Positions 36,245-45,500 of a DNA stretch of 64,000 nt are shown in pieces. The notes under the pieces are model-generated. The model saw only the letters and a list, made by a program, of their open reading frames with translations. It did not search any database and was not told where the DNA came from. A program made the translations under genes and the position numbers. Source of the DNA: CALHRB01 sp964473465 (GTDB lineage: Bacteria > Bacteroidota > Ignavibacteria > Kapaibacteriales > UBA2268); NCBI GenBank assembly GCA_964473465.1, contig CAYYPE010000003.1, positions 1-64,000 on the forward strand, written 5' to 3'. Numbering within the stretch: the first letter of the stretch is position 1; each line of letters starts with the position of its first letter.

Positions 36245-38296
36245 TTATGGAATAATTTCAATTGGTGTAACAATTTCAATATTGACGGTTCTGCAATAAA
36301 AACGTCCTTCGGGTAAATCATTATCATAAAGTAATTTTGATTCACCAAGACCGGTGGCAAATTTCGGATCAACATTTAATGCTCTTGCGGTAGCAATTGC
36401 TCTTCTCTGAGAGAGATCTAAATTGTGATTGAAATCTCCTACTCTGTCAGAAAAGCCTTCGATTTTAACTGTAGAATTCGGTCTGATTCTGCGTTTTGCT
36501 ATTTCTGCGATTTTTAAGTTCTCAGGTCCAAGGTCTGCTTTATCAAAACCAAACAAAATCAAGCTGAATCTGTCAATTTCCTTATCTGCTATCATTTCAA
36601 TCATTTTCTTTTCAATTGATAGCTGTTCAACAGGCAGTTGCTGAACAGGAGATTCCCAGACCTTGTTGTCTTTATCAATAATTTCAAGCTTATAATCAAG
36701 TGGTTCATCAAATCTTGGAACGATTGTGGCATCTTTCGACAAATCCCATTCAACAGATTGAGGTGGATTTCCGGTTCCAGAGAAAGTTTTTAGGAACTTT
36801 CCACGTTGAGAGGTTAAAATTTTCCAGTTATCAATACCGATTGGTGTATTTACTTTTGGTTTGAATCTAAATACCGGTGGATTTGCTTCCCTTAATGTAT
36901 CTTGCACAACAAGCGGCTCAAAAATCTGAGGTATATTAGCTTTGATTTCAACTCTTCTGTTTTCCTGAATTCCATCAGGATCTTTCAAATTTGATGGGTT
37001 CTCGGGCAAATTCCTCGATTGTATTTTTATTCTTGATTCATCAATATTCCAGACAGATGTTAGATAATTTTTCACTGCTTCTGCACGATTTTGAGATAAT
37101 TGTTGATTACCCTTCTCCAAACCCTCGTCTGAATTACAACCTATCAAAGTTAGTTCAGCTTGCGGAAATGCAGCAACTCTTCTGCCTATAACATTCAATA
37201 TGTTGTGATAAACCTCAATTGTCTGGAGGTTGTATAGCTGTTTTTCGGTGAATTGTCTCACATCGGATTTTTTCAATAATCTGTATCTATCAGGTATGTT
37301 CGATGAATTTTCTTCAAAAAATATAAAATTCAATAATGGGTGCATTCTTTGGGAAAGGAATTCCTCAACCCTCAATAAAGATACATTTGATTCGCTACCA
37401 TCGGGATTCACGCCAACAGCCAGTATTGAAGCATCAAGTAGTGGCACACTTGGCGGAGGAGGTGGTGGTGGCAATGGCGGTGGTGGTGGTGGTATTGCCG
37501 GGGGTTTCGGTTTTTTTGTTTTTCTCGGGGCATATTTTAATCCCAGACCACCAACCAGAGAACTGACATTCCATGATTCGCCGCTTTCAAGATTAGTCAG
37601 TCCATGATGATAATATACTTCTGGCACTAAAAAAAATGTATTTGAAGCGTTAAGTGGTAAATCATAACTTACACCTAAAGAAATTGAAAGCTCTATACCA
37701 GAAGCATTTGGGAGATCTCCTTCGTGGGAATTTCTTATTCTTGAGCCAGATCCAACAAATGTTCCAAATGAAGGATTAACAATTTGTTCTTTTTGCTTGT
37801 AAGTTTTCTGTAATAAATAACCACCCTGTAATCCGGCGTTTATTCGAAATTCATCTGACATTTTATAACTGCCATATACTCCCAATCCAGCTGAGGAGAC
37901 TTTAGAATCTATACTGTGTTCAAACTCTCCATTTGTAGAGGATTGAGTTGAGGGATTATAAACTGGGATTGGCTCGGTCTTTGATAATATCCCTGAAAGG
38001 TCTTTATAACTTGCCCTAAACATTAAATCAACCTCATCACTAATAGGAAAAGAAAAAAATAATCCGGGAGTATAGCCTATTCCAGAGCCTGTTCCAAAGC
38101 CCGGGCAGCAACTTGGTCTGTTTGGGAAATCCACACCTATTAGATTTGAAGTGGGGTTTAAAAGATTTAAGTTCAAGTCAAAAAATATTCCATAAGCAGG
38201 TCTTGGGGAATTAGGACTATCGATGAAGTTTTGTGCCTTTAAGCCAAAAAAATGGATGTTAACAATAAAAAAAATAATTACTATTAAACGAAGCAT
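36245..38296 (-). CDS. Outer-membrane beta-barrel protein with two OmpA-like domains
   Basis: This 683-residue protein has a signal peptide (1-21, ending KAQ) and an N-terminal barrel-like region to about residue 257. A proline-rich linker at about 261-285 (two runs of six and seven prolines) follows. Then come two peptidoglycan-binding OmpA-like domains. The first (about 320-460) has TLIGCNSDEGLEKGNQQLSQ and ends ENRRVEIKAN. The second (about 585-680) has STVKIEGFSDRVGDFNHNLD and ends CRTVNIEIV. It probably anchors the outer membrane to peptidoglycan. Duplicated OmpA domains separated by about 120 residues are uncommon. It lies 93 bp upstream of the VWA gene and may be co-transcribed with it. 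Confidence 0.85.
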   Translation of the reverse strand: MLRLIVIIFFIVNIHFFGLKAQNFIDSPNSPRPAYGIFFDLNLNLLNPTSNLIGVDFPNRPSCCPGFGTGSGIGYTPGLFFSFPISDEVDLMFRASYKDLSGILSKTEPIPVYNPSTQSSTNGEFEHSIDSKVSSAGLGVYGSYKMSDEFRINAGLQGGYLLQKTYKQKEQIVNPSFGTFVGSGSRIRNSHEGDLPNASGIELSISLGVSYDLPLNASNTFFLVPEVYYHHGLTNLESGESWNVSSLVGGLGLKYAPRKTKKPKPPAIPPPPPPLPPPPPPPSVPLLDASILAVGVNPDGSESNVSLLRVEEFLSQRMHPLLNFIFFEENSSNIPDRYRLLKKSDVRQFTEKQLYNLQTIEVYHNILNVIGRRVAAFPQAELTLIGCNSDEGLEKGNQQLSQNRAEAVKNYLTSVWNIDESRIKIQSRNLPENPSNLKDPDGIQENRRVEIKANIPQIFEPLVVQDTLREANPPVFRFKPKVNTPIGIDNWKILTSQRGKFLKTFSGTGNPPQSVEWDLSKDATIVPRFDEPLDYKLEIIDKDNKVWESPVQQLPVEQLSIEKKMIEMIADKEIDRFSLILFGFDKADLGPENLKIAEIAKRRIRPNSTVKIEGFSDRVGDFNHNLDLSQRRAIATARALNVDPKFATGLGESKLLYDNDLPEGRFYCRTVNIEIVTPIEIIP

Positions 38297-38440
38297 AAAT
38301 AACTCCTTTTTATTTTCTTTCTTTCCATAATATTAACAAATTACATTTTCCACAATAATGACTATCGTCAAAAGAAAAAAAATCTACTATTAATAAATCC
38401 TTTAATATTTTTTTAAAATACTAATATTTTTTAAAATTTA

Positions 38441-39064
38441 CTATACTACTGGCAAATATTTTTGAAAAAGAAACAAATCATTTTTCAAAAAAAACCTTAA
38501 GGGTAAATCAGGAGATTTTGTAATTCCTTTTCGGGGGGTATTTATTATATGATCAGATAGATCAATATCAGTATCAGGAAATTGAATAAATAGTGATGGT
38601 TTGTATAATTTTTTGAAGTTATAGCTCAGGTCAAAACCATAAGCTTTACCAAAATTTCCTGGACCGAAACATAATTTTTTAATGTCACTACAATTTCTTC
38701 GGGCCTTCATAATATCTATTCCAAGAATTGGAATAGCACCTCTGATTAGAACAGCACTACCTATATTTTCTTCTTCGGTTACTATATTGAAACAATAATG
38801 AATACCATAAATAAGATAAACATAAGCAATACCACCTTTTTCGAACATTGCCTTGTTTCTTTCGGTCTTACCAACTGCAGAATGGCTTGCTAAGTCATTA
38901 TCGGAAAGGTAAGCTTCAGTTTCTGTTATGATTGATGCCAGATAAGAATCATTCTGCTCTTTTTTAACTATAACTTTCCCGAGTAAATCTTTTGCTACCG
39001 TGACTGTATCCCGGCAAAAAAAACCTTGCTCTAAACTTTTTGAGAAGTCTGGAGTGAAAATCAT
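38441..39064 (-). CDS. 3-methyladenine DNA glycosylase (AAG/MPG family)
   Basis: This 207-residue protein belongs to the alkyladenine glycosylase family that excises 3-methyladenine, hypoxanthine and related bases. The landmarks are LLGKVIVKK, TETEAYLSDNDLASHSAVGK, MFEKGGIAYVYLIYGIHYCF and the catalytic-loop region SAVLIRGAIP. The length is typical of bacterial members. It lies 28 bp downstream of the HIT gene on the same strand and may share a message with it. Confidence 0.93.
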   Translation of the reverse strand: MIFTPDFSKSLEQGFFCRDTVTVAKDLLGKVIVKKEQNDSYLASIITETEAYLSDNDLASHSAVGKTERNKAMFEKGGIAYVYLIYGIHYCFNIVTEEENIGSAVLIRGAIPILGIDIMKARRNCSDIKKLCFGPGNFGKAYGFDLSYNFKKLYKPSLFIQFPDTDIDLSDHIINTPRKGITKSPDLPLRFFLKNDLFLFQKYLPVV

Positions 39065-39092
39065 AAAGTAAACAGATATAATTCAACTAAAA

Positions 39093-39437
39093 TCATCCGG
39101 GAGGCCATCTAAAGATTCTTCCGCCAAGTAAATGAAAATGAATATGGAATACAGTCTGACCTGCATTCTTATTACAATTTACAACTAACCGATAACCATC
39201 CTCGGAAATACCATTTTTTTTGGCAAGCTCTTTTGCAGTCAGAAAAATTTTTCCAATGAGATGAGAGTCATTCTCTTCTAAATCATTAAGTGTTGGAATC
39301 TCTTTTTTGGGGATTATCAAAATATGAACGGGAGCCTGTGGATTAATATCGTTTATTGCGATTATTTCATCGTCTTCATAGACAATCTCTGCCGGAATCT
39401 CTCGCTTTATAATTTTCGAAAAAATTGATTCAGCCAT
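39093..39437 (-). CDS. HIT-family nucleotide hydrolase (HINT-like)
   Basis: This 114-residue protein has the histidine triad HIHFHLLGG near the C-terminus and the family start SIFSKIIKREIPAEIVYEDD. HINT-type enzymes hydrolyse adenosine phosphoramidates or related AMP conjugates. Nothing is missing. It sits 50 bp downstream of the PcfJ-like gene and 28 bp upstream of the glycosylase gene. Confidence 0.94.
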   Translation of the reverse strand: MAESIFSKIIKREIPAEIVYEDDEIIAINDINPQAPVHILIIPKKEIPTLNDLEENDSHLIGKIFLTAKELAKKNGISEDGYRLVVNCNKNAGQTVFHIHFHLLGGRIFRWPPG

Positions 39438-39487
39438 TTGATTAACTCCAAACTTAAAAAAACAAATTTAATAATATTCTATGAATG

Positions 39488-40972
39488 TTAGAACGGTTGA
39501 TAGTCAACCGTTAAATATTTAAAGGGGGTAATTTTATCACGAAATTTTTTACACCATTCGTTAAATACAAGCATTCCATAATCACAAGCTATATTGTGCT
39601 TGTTTTCAACCCCCTTGATTTGTCGAATGACACCATTTCTATCAATTTCCGCAGTTGCTTTTTCTCCATTGAAATCAATATGGAATAAAAAGGACTGTCC
39701 CGTAATAGCCTGATCAATATATGTAGCAACACAATGCCTCATTAATCTGCCCTCATCTATTATATCTTTTGCTGTTGATAAAAATCTGATATTATCATTA
39801 ACTGGTAGAGCAATTGGCGGTTGGGCTGTTTTTTCATCAAGATTTCCCGTGTAGCTAAAATCAGTGAAATTATCAAAATCCCTTAAATTTTCATTATGCC
39901 ACTTGATTGCTCTTTTTGTTAAATCAACTATATTCCCATTATATTCACTTCGGTAATCATCAAGGAAAAGAAGAAAATCATAGATTTTCGTTGTTGCGTA
40001 TGTTATTTTTTGGTTGAAATGTTCGCAATATAATTTAAAAGCTTTCTTAATCTGTTCAGAGCTTGAGTTTCTGTAAATTCTCTGATGATATGGTTCGTCA
40101 GAGAGAAAATATACTAAAAATTCCAATCTTTCAGTGAGAGGCTTATGTAAATGATATTTGGGTAATTGGCACACTATGTCTTCGGAAATTTGAGGAGGTA
40201 AATTCATTAAAGTCTTGTTTAATGCCCTGTAAGTTTTTCCATTATCAGAAAAAAGGCACATCCAGTTCTCACAGTATTTAAAAATATTATCTAATTTATA
40301 ATGATGGTCAAGTTCGAAAATAGGTGCAAAAAAATCTTCTGAGATATTTTTTTCTTTAATCAGCTCAGAGAAATAATCAAAATCTGTTTGATTTGTAGGG
40401 TTAGTTAGGTGATCTATCAAAACAGAATTAAAATATTGATGAACTGTATAGAAACTCATATCAAAATTTATCTTTCTGTGGATAAGATAATCGATGTTAT
40501 TGAACGCAATATTGGCAGCTCTGTATTTTTTAGCATCCTGAACAAGAAATTTATTATTGTAAAATTCAGGAAGAAAGATAAGTTTCGCTTTTCCAAGCTC
40601 CTCCATATTGGTATATTTCTTGAAACCTGTGCTGTGTAGGTTCATTTTATGAACAGCTAAAACCTCTTCATCAACTTTACTTATCAATGATAACCAGTTT
40701 GCATGAAGATAGTCAATCTGTAATTTTTCTTCATTATCTTTTGTATTTATCCTTTTTTGTTGTTTTTTCGCACTTTGCTTACCAGACAATGTCATAGCTA
40801 TATAATTAGATATTGCATTGAAATCATAGTAGTTAAAAAATGCATCTGAATAGCCATCAATCTGAATTTTGATGTAAAAATCACAATTTATAATTGTGGC
40901 TACGGAAAAAAGCCCAGAACAGATTTCAATTCTGTCATTATTAATAAATGAAGTATAAAAGTTTTGTTCCAT
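39488..40972 (-). CDS. PcfJ-like protein
   Basis: This 494-residue protein is recognised only in its last 100 residues, which match the PcfJ-like domain. The pattern is EGRLMRHCVATY (about 407-418, with R412-H413-C414), then TGQSFLFHI, then EKATAEIDRNGVIRQIKG and N457. The first 400 residues are a mostly helical, aromatic-rich region I do not recognise. PcfJ was named from the conjugative plasmid pCF10, but its biochemical role is unknown and relatives occur on many chromosomes and mobile elements. A good GGAGGG site precedes the ATG. A perfect hairpin covers the final codons. No integrase, relaxase or other mobile gene is near, so it looks like an orphan. Confidence 0.75.
   Translation of the reverse strand: MEQNFYTSFINNDRIEICSGLFSVATIINCDFYIKIQIDGYSDAFFNYYDFNAISNYIAMTLSGKQSAKKQQKRINTKDNEEKLQIDYLHANWLSLISKVDEEVLAVHKMNLHSTGFKKYTNMEELGKAKLIFLPEFYNNKFLVQDAKKYRAANIAFNNIDYLIHRKINFDMSFYTVHQYFNSVLIDHLTNPTNQTDFDYFSELIKEKNISEDFFAPIFELDHHYKLDNIFKYCENWMCLFSDNGKTYRALNKTLMNLPPQISEDIVCQLPKYHLHKPLTERLEFLVYFLSDEPYHQRIYRNSSSEQIKKAFKLYCEHFNQKITYATTKIYDFLLFLDDYRSEYNGNIVDLTKRAIKWHNENLRDFDNFTDFSYTGNLDEKTAQPPIALPVNDNIRFLSTAKDIIDEGRLMRHCVATYIDQAITGQSFLFHIDFNGEKATAEIDRNGVIRQIKGVENKHNIACDYGMLVFNEWCKKFRDKITPFKYLTVDYQPF
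39492..39512. repeat. Perfect hairpin overlapping the end of the PcfJ-like gene
   Basis: AACGGTTGA (39492-39500) and TCAACCGTT (39504-39512) are exact complements around a 3-base loop. They encode the last residues before the stop. No T run follows on the minus strand, so it is not a clear terminator; it may protect the 3' end or be a coincidental palindrome. Confidence 0.5.
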
Positions 40973-41328
40973 AAGTCAACCCTCCAAACGGAACTTATTA
41001 TAACTCAGAGAATCATTTTGAAAAAATTATCTACAGTTAATAACTTGTTGATTATTACCCATGGTCTGTTGAATTTTATTTAAATACAAAGAAAATACTA
41101 TTGAAAAGAATAAAAAGTATTCATGTATCTTTTTAGCTCTTTTCAGGTTAAAGTATGCAAAAAACTAAAAGAGATGAATAGCTTTGTTCTTTTAAATTTC
41201 CCCCCAGCAACACGTAGTTAATGGAATATAAAAATAATAAATTCTATGAATTTAGCAATCAAAAAATTTGATATATTTCGCTTAAATTGAATTTTTTTTA
41301 TGTTAAAAATTAATTAATTGAGGTTTAT
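40973..41328. other. 356-bp gene-free divergent region
   Basis: This stretch lies between the PcfJ-like gene (leftward) and the dehydrogenase gene (rightward). I see no ORF, tRNA or strong hairpin. The only structures are a weak 7-bp repeat (CTCTTTT at 41137-41143 against AAAAGAG at 41167-41173) and a near -7 element TATATTTC close to 41275. A GAGG ribosome-binding site precedes the ATG at 41329. An isolated GC-richer patch (CCCCCCAGCAACACG, about 41202-41216) is unexplained. Confidence 0.5.
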
Positions 41329-42465
41329 ATGTCAGAAAATCAAAAAAAGGATAGTTACAAAATTGCATGGTTACCCGGCGATGGCATAGGTATAGAAGTT
41401 CTTGAAGCTGCTAAAATAGTTTTAGAAAGGGTTAATTTAAATGCTGAATATATTCATGGAGATATTGGCTGGGAATTTTGGAGAACAGAAGGGGATGCTC
41501 TTCCTAAAAGAACTATTGAATTGTTGAAAAATGTTGATGCAGCTATGTTTGGTGCTATTACATCAAAACCTGTCAAACTTGCCGAAGAAGAATTAATTCC
41601 GGAATTACGTGGCAAGGGTCTGGTTTATCGTTCACCGATTGTCAGAATGCGCCAGATGTTCGATCTTTATATTTGTCTACGTCCGTGTAAATCATATCCG
41701 GGCAATCCATTAAATTACAAAGAAAATATTGATCTTGTTGTTTTCAGAGAAAATACCGAAGATCTTTATTCTGGGGTAGAGTTCAATCCTGTTCCTGAAG
41801 AATTGTCAGAGACATTGAGAAAAATTTCCAAACCTTTTTCTGCTTTCTCGTCCTTATCACAAAGGGAATATGCCATTTCATGCAAAATAAATACAAAAAA
41901 AGGTTCTGAAAAGATAATCAGGGCTGCTTTTGATTATGCAAAAAAGTTTAATCGAAAAAAAGTTACAATTGTTCACAAAGCTAATGTTGTTCGTGCCAGT
42001 GATGGTTTATTCCTTGATGTAGCAAAAGAAGTATCGAAAGAATACCCTGAAATCATATTTGACGAGGCAAACGTGGATGCTATGACCATGTGGTTACTTA
42101 AAAATCCATATAATTACGATGTGCTGGTTGCTCCAAACCTTTATGGTGATATTATTTCCGATTTATGTGCTCAAATGGTGGGTGGACTTGGATTTGGCTG
42201 CTCAGGTAATATTGGAGAGAATCTTGCTGTATTTGAGCCAACTCATGGTTCTGCTCCCAAATATGCAGGACTCTATAAAGTGAATCCTATAGCAACAATC
42301 CTCGCTGCTAAAATGATGCTTGAGTGGCTTGGTGAAACTGAAAAAGCAGATTTAATTGAAAAAGCCACTGCACGGGTAATCAGTGAGGGTAAAGCCAGAA
42401 CTTATGATATGGGAGGGAATTCAACAACACTTGAAATAGCAACTGAAATTGCTAATAAAATATAA
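41329..42465 (+). CDS. Isocitrate/isopropylmalate dehydrogenase family protein
   Basis: This 378-residue NAD(P)-dependent beta-decarboxylating dehydrogenase starts WLPGDGIGIEVLEAAK. It shows the substrate loop ELRGKGLVYRSPIVRMRQ, the FRENTEDLYSGVEF segment typical of isocitrate-type enzymes, the Lys-containing VTIVHKANVVRASDGLF and the metal-binding DAMTMWLLKNPYNYDVLVAPNLYGDI. The NTEDLYSG motif favours isocitrate over isopropylmalate as substrate. The window has no leucine-pathway neighbours. It stands alone with a clear GAGG ribosome-binding site. It would supply 2-oxoglutarate, a possible substrate of one of the 2-oxoacid:ferredoxin oxidoreductases at 53-59 kb; that connection is an inference. 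Confidence 0.88.
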   Translation: MSENQKKDSYKIAWLPGDGIGIEVLEAAKIVLERVNLNAEYIHGDIGWEFWRTEGDALPKRTIELLKNVDAAMFGAITSKPVKLAEEELIPELRGKGLVYRSPIVRMRQMFDLYICLRPCKSYPGNPLNYKENIDLVVFRENTEDLYSGVEFNPVPEELSETLRKISKPFSAFSSLSQREYAISCKINTKKGSEKIIRAAFDYAKKFNRKKVTIVHKANVVRASDGLFLDVAKEVSKEYPEIIFDEANVDAMTMWLLKNPYNYDVLVAPNLYGDIISDLCAQMVGGLGFGCSGNIGENLAVFEPTHGSAPKYAGLYKVNPIATILAAKMMLEWLGETEKADLIEKATARVISEGKARTYDMGGNSTTLEIATEIANKI

Positions 42466-42574
42466 GGTTTTGTTTAACATAGTTATTTTTATTGTTTAAA
42501 TTGAATTTATTTTATATTTTAATCACTGTAAAATATTTGTTAATATTTTATTTGTTTAAGATATAAAATAAAGG

Positions 42575-45500
42575 ATGATGAAAAAAAATTATTCATTTAG
42601 TTATATTCTTTTTGTTACCTTTATTGCTTTGCTAACTGTTTACAAAGCAATAGGTATTAAATTCACAGAATTCGATGTATCTGTTCTTGATAATCCTGCT
42701 CCCGGTTATATTTTGACAGGACCATTCAATGATCATTATCTGACTATATATGATAATTCAGGTAGGGTAGCATACTACAGAGATCTGTCAGGGATAACTG
42801 ATCAGGTTATGGCTCTTCGGTTGCTCGAAAATGGATACATAGCTTTCTTTGCCGAAACAAAATGGATTATTTGTGATGAAAACCTAAATATTGTTAAATA
42901 CGTATCTTGTTCTCCACAATATATAACAAATTTTCATACATTGTTTTTGTCTCCTGAAGGAAATTACCTACTTGTTGCAAACGATTTCAGAAAAATTGAT
43001 ATGAGCAGATATGTTCAGGGTGGCAAAACAGATGCCACCCTTGAAAATCACATAATTCAGGAATTTGATATAAACGGAAATCTGGTTTTTGAATGGAATT
43101 GCCTTGAACATATCGCAATCACAGATGCAGCCAATGGTATATCATTAACAGAATCTAATGTTGATCCATATCATGTTAATTGCGTCCGATATGACTCTGA
43201 TGGCAATATTTTAGCCAATTTTAGAAATCTTGATGCTTTCTACAAAATAAATCGTTCAACCGGTGAAATTATGTGGATAATGGGGGGGAAATCCTCAAAA
43301 GTGAACCAATTTACTTTTGTCAACGATGAAATTGATGGATTTTGGGGTTTCTCAAGACAACACGACCCGAAAAGGTTAAGTAATGGTCACATTTTGCTTT
43401 TTGATAATGGAAATGCAAGACCACGACATTTTTCAAGAGCTGTTGAATACTCAATTAACGAAACAACAAAAAGAGCAACAAAAGTTTGGGAATTTATCCA
43501 TAACCCATATATAAATTCTGAATTTATGGGAAGTGCACAAAGGCTACCTAATGGAAATACGTTAATTGGCTGGGGAATGAATCTTGAAACGAATTACGAC
43601 TATGTTGCTACGGAAGTTACTCCTAATGGTGAAAAAGTATTTGAAATTAAACTCCCGTATCATCAAGCTGTATATCAGGTGCTTCGTGAGGTTTTCAAAA
43701 TGATTGCCGTGAGCAATGATATTAATTCAACCGGGACTTATAATTTTCGGGATGGTTCAAAAAACACAGGCATTTCTCTAAATCTGAATAGTATTACAGG
43801 CGGTGGCTATACATCTGTTGAGAAACATTTTTATGCACCTGTTAATATTTCATATTCTGGTCAGCAATCATGTATATTATTACCTTTTAGATGGGTTATT
43901 AATAGCAGAGACATAATTTCGGTTAGTGGTAAGTTTTCATTTGATTTAAATGAGATTGAAAATTTAAGTGATTATGATAATCTAAAGATTTTTTATCGTC
44001 CAAAAGAAAGCTCTGGAAGTTTTAATTTACTTGAAACAACATATAATTCTCAAAAGCATCTTCTTGAAGCAAATATTACACAATTTGGGGAATTTGTGTT
44101 GGGATTCACTACGCTAAACCCTCCAATTATTAAAAGCCCTTCAAATAATGCTCAAAATTTATCACTTTCACCAATATTAAAATGGCAGGCTGGTTCACAA
44201 TATGAAATATTCAGAATTCAAATTGCCTTAGATCCGAACTTTGATGAAATAATTATTGATTCTTCGAACATTTCAACTACGGAATTTAAGGTAAGATTTT
44301 TGAAGAATTTCACAACTTATTATTACAGAATACAAAAATATTCTTTCAATTGTCAAAGTGAGTGGACTCAAACGCAATCTTTCACAACTATTATCGCTAC
44401 TCCTGAACAGATATATCCGAAAAATCTTTCAAAAAATGAGCCTTTAGATGGAATTCTGGAATGGCATGAAGTCTTAGGAGCAGAAAAATATAAAATTCAA
44501 ATCTGTGAATACCCCGGTTTTAATTATTTTGTGTTCGAAAGGACAATTGATGCACTTAACAAATTTGAATACTTCTTCTCAAAACCTTTAACAAAATACT
44601 ATTGGAGGGTAGCTGCAATTAGAGCTGGTTTTGTAACTGATTGGTCTGAAATTTGGAGTTTTACAACATCAAATGGAATTGTAAAACTACATGAGCCATC
44701 GAAATTTTATAATAAAGCTAATGTAAAACAACATTTTGACTGGTATCCAATTAATAGTGCTAATTATTATCAATTTCAATTAGCCAAGGATTTTAATTTT
44801 GAGGATATAGTAATTGATACTAATAAAATCAAACAAAGCGAAATCACGCTCACTCAACTTGAAAATACAACAACTTATTTCTGGAGGGTTAGAGCTTTTT
44901 TCAAAGATACTACAACTTCATGGTCAGAGAAATGGTCGTTTTCAACTGTTCCTGCATCTCCGAAATTGCTCACTCCCTCAAACAATTTTCTTCATTTTCC
45001 TGTTAATGGTTCATTAAGTTGGTCTGAAGTTCCAAAAGCAACAAAATACCTTGTTCAGTTATCATATGGAAATGATTTTAATAATATCTTTCATGAACAA
45101 TATACTAACACTAACAGTATTAATCTTTTTAATCTGGATTTCAACACTCAATATTTTTGGAGAGTTAAGGCATTTTTAGGTGATAACGAAAGCCTATGGT
45201 CAGAAATAAGAAGCTTTGCTACTATCGAAGAATTAGTATATCCTACATTCGACCAATTTAAAGTGCCTGTTAATGTAAGATTTATCTGGAATAGAACAAT
45301 TGGCTTTAATTACTATGATTTGAAAATTTCAGAGGATATAGACTTTTCAAAGAACACAATGTATTATACAAATATAATAGATACATCGTATGTTGTTAGT
45401 GGTTTAACCCCAAATAAAACTTATTATTGGACTGTTCGTGCCATTACCAGTAATAAAAGCAGGTGGTCAGATGTTTTTCAATTTACAACTCAATTGGCTA

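Noticed and set aside
37452..37503. A GGT/GGC-rich stretch considered as a minisatellite or CRISPR-like repeat
   Set aside because: It is explained by the proline codons of the OmpA protein linker on the other strand; there are no regular spacers.
41137..41173. A 7-bp inverted repeat in the spacer before the isocitrate/isopropylmalate dehydrogenase gene
   Set aside because: The stem is A/T-rich with a 23-base loop and is expected by chance in such sequence; no riboswitch motif is seen.
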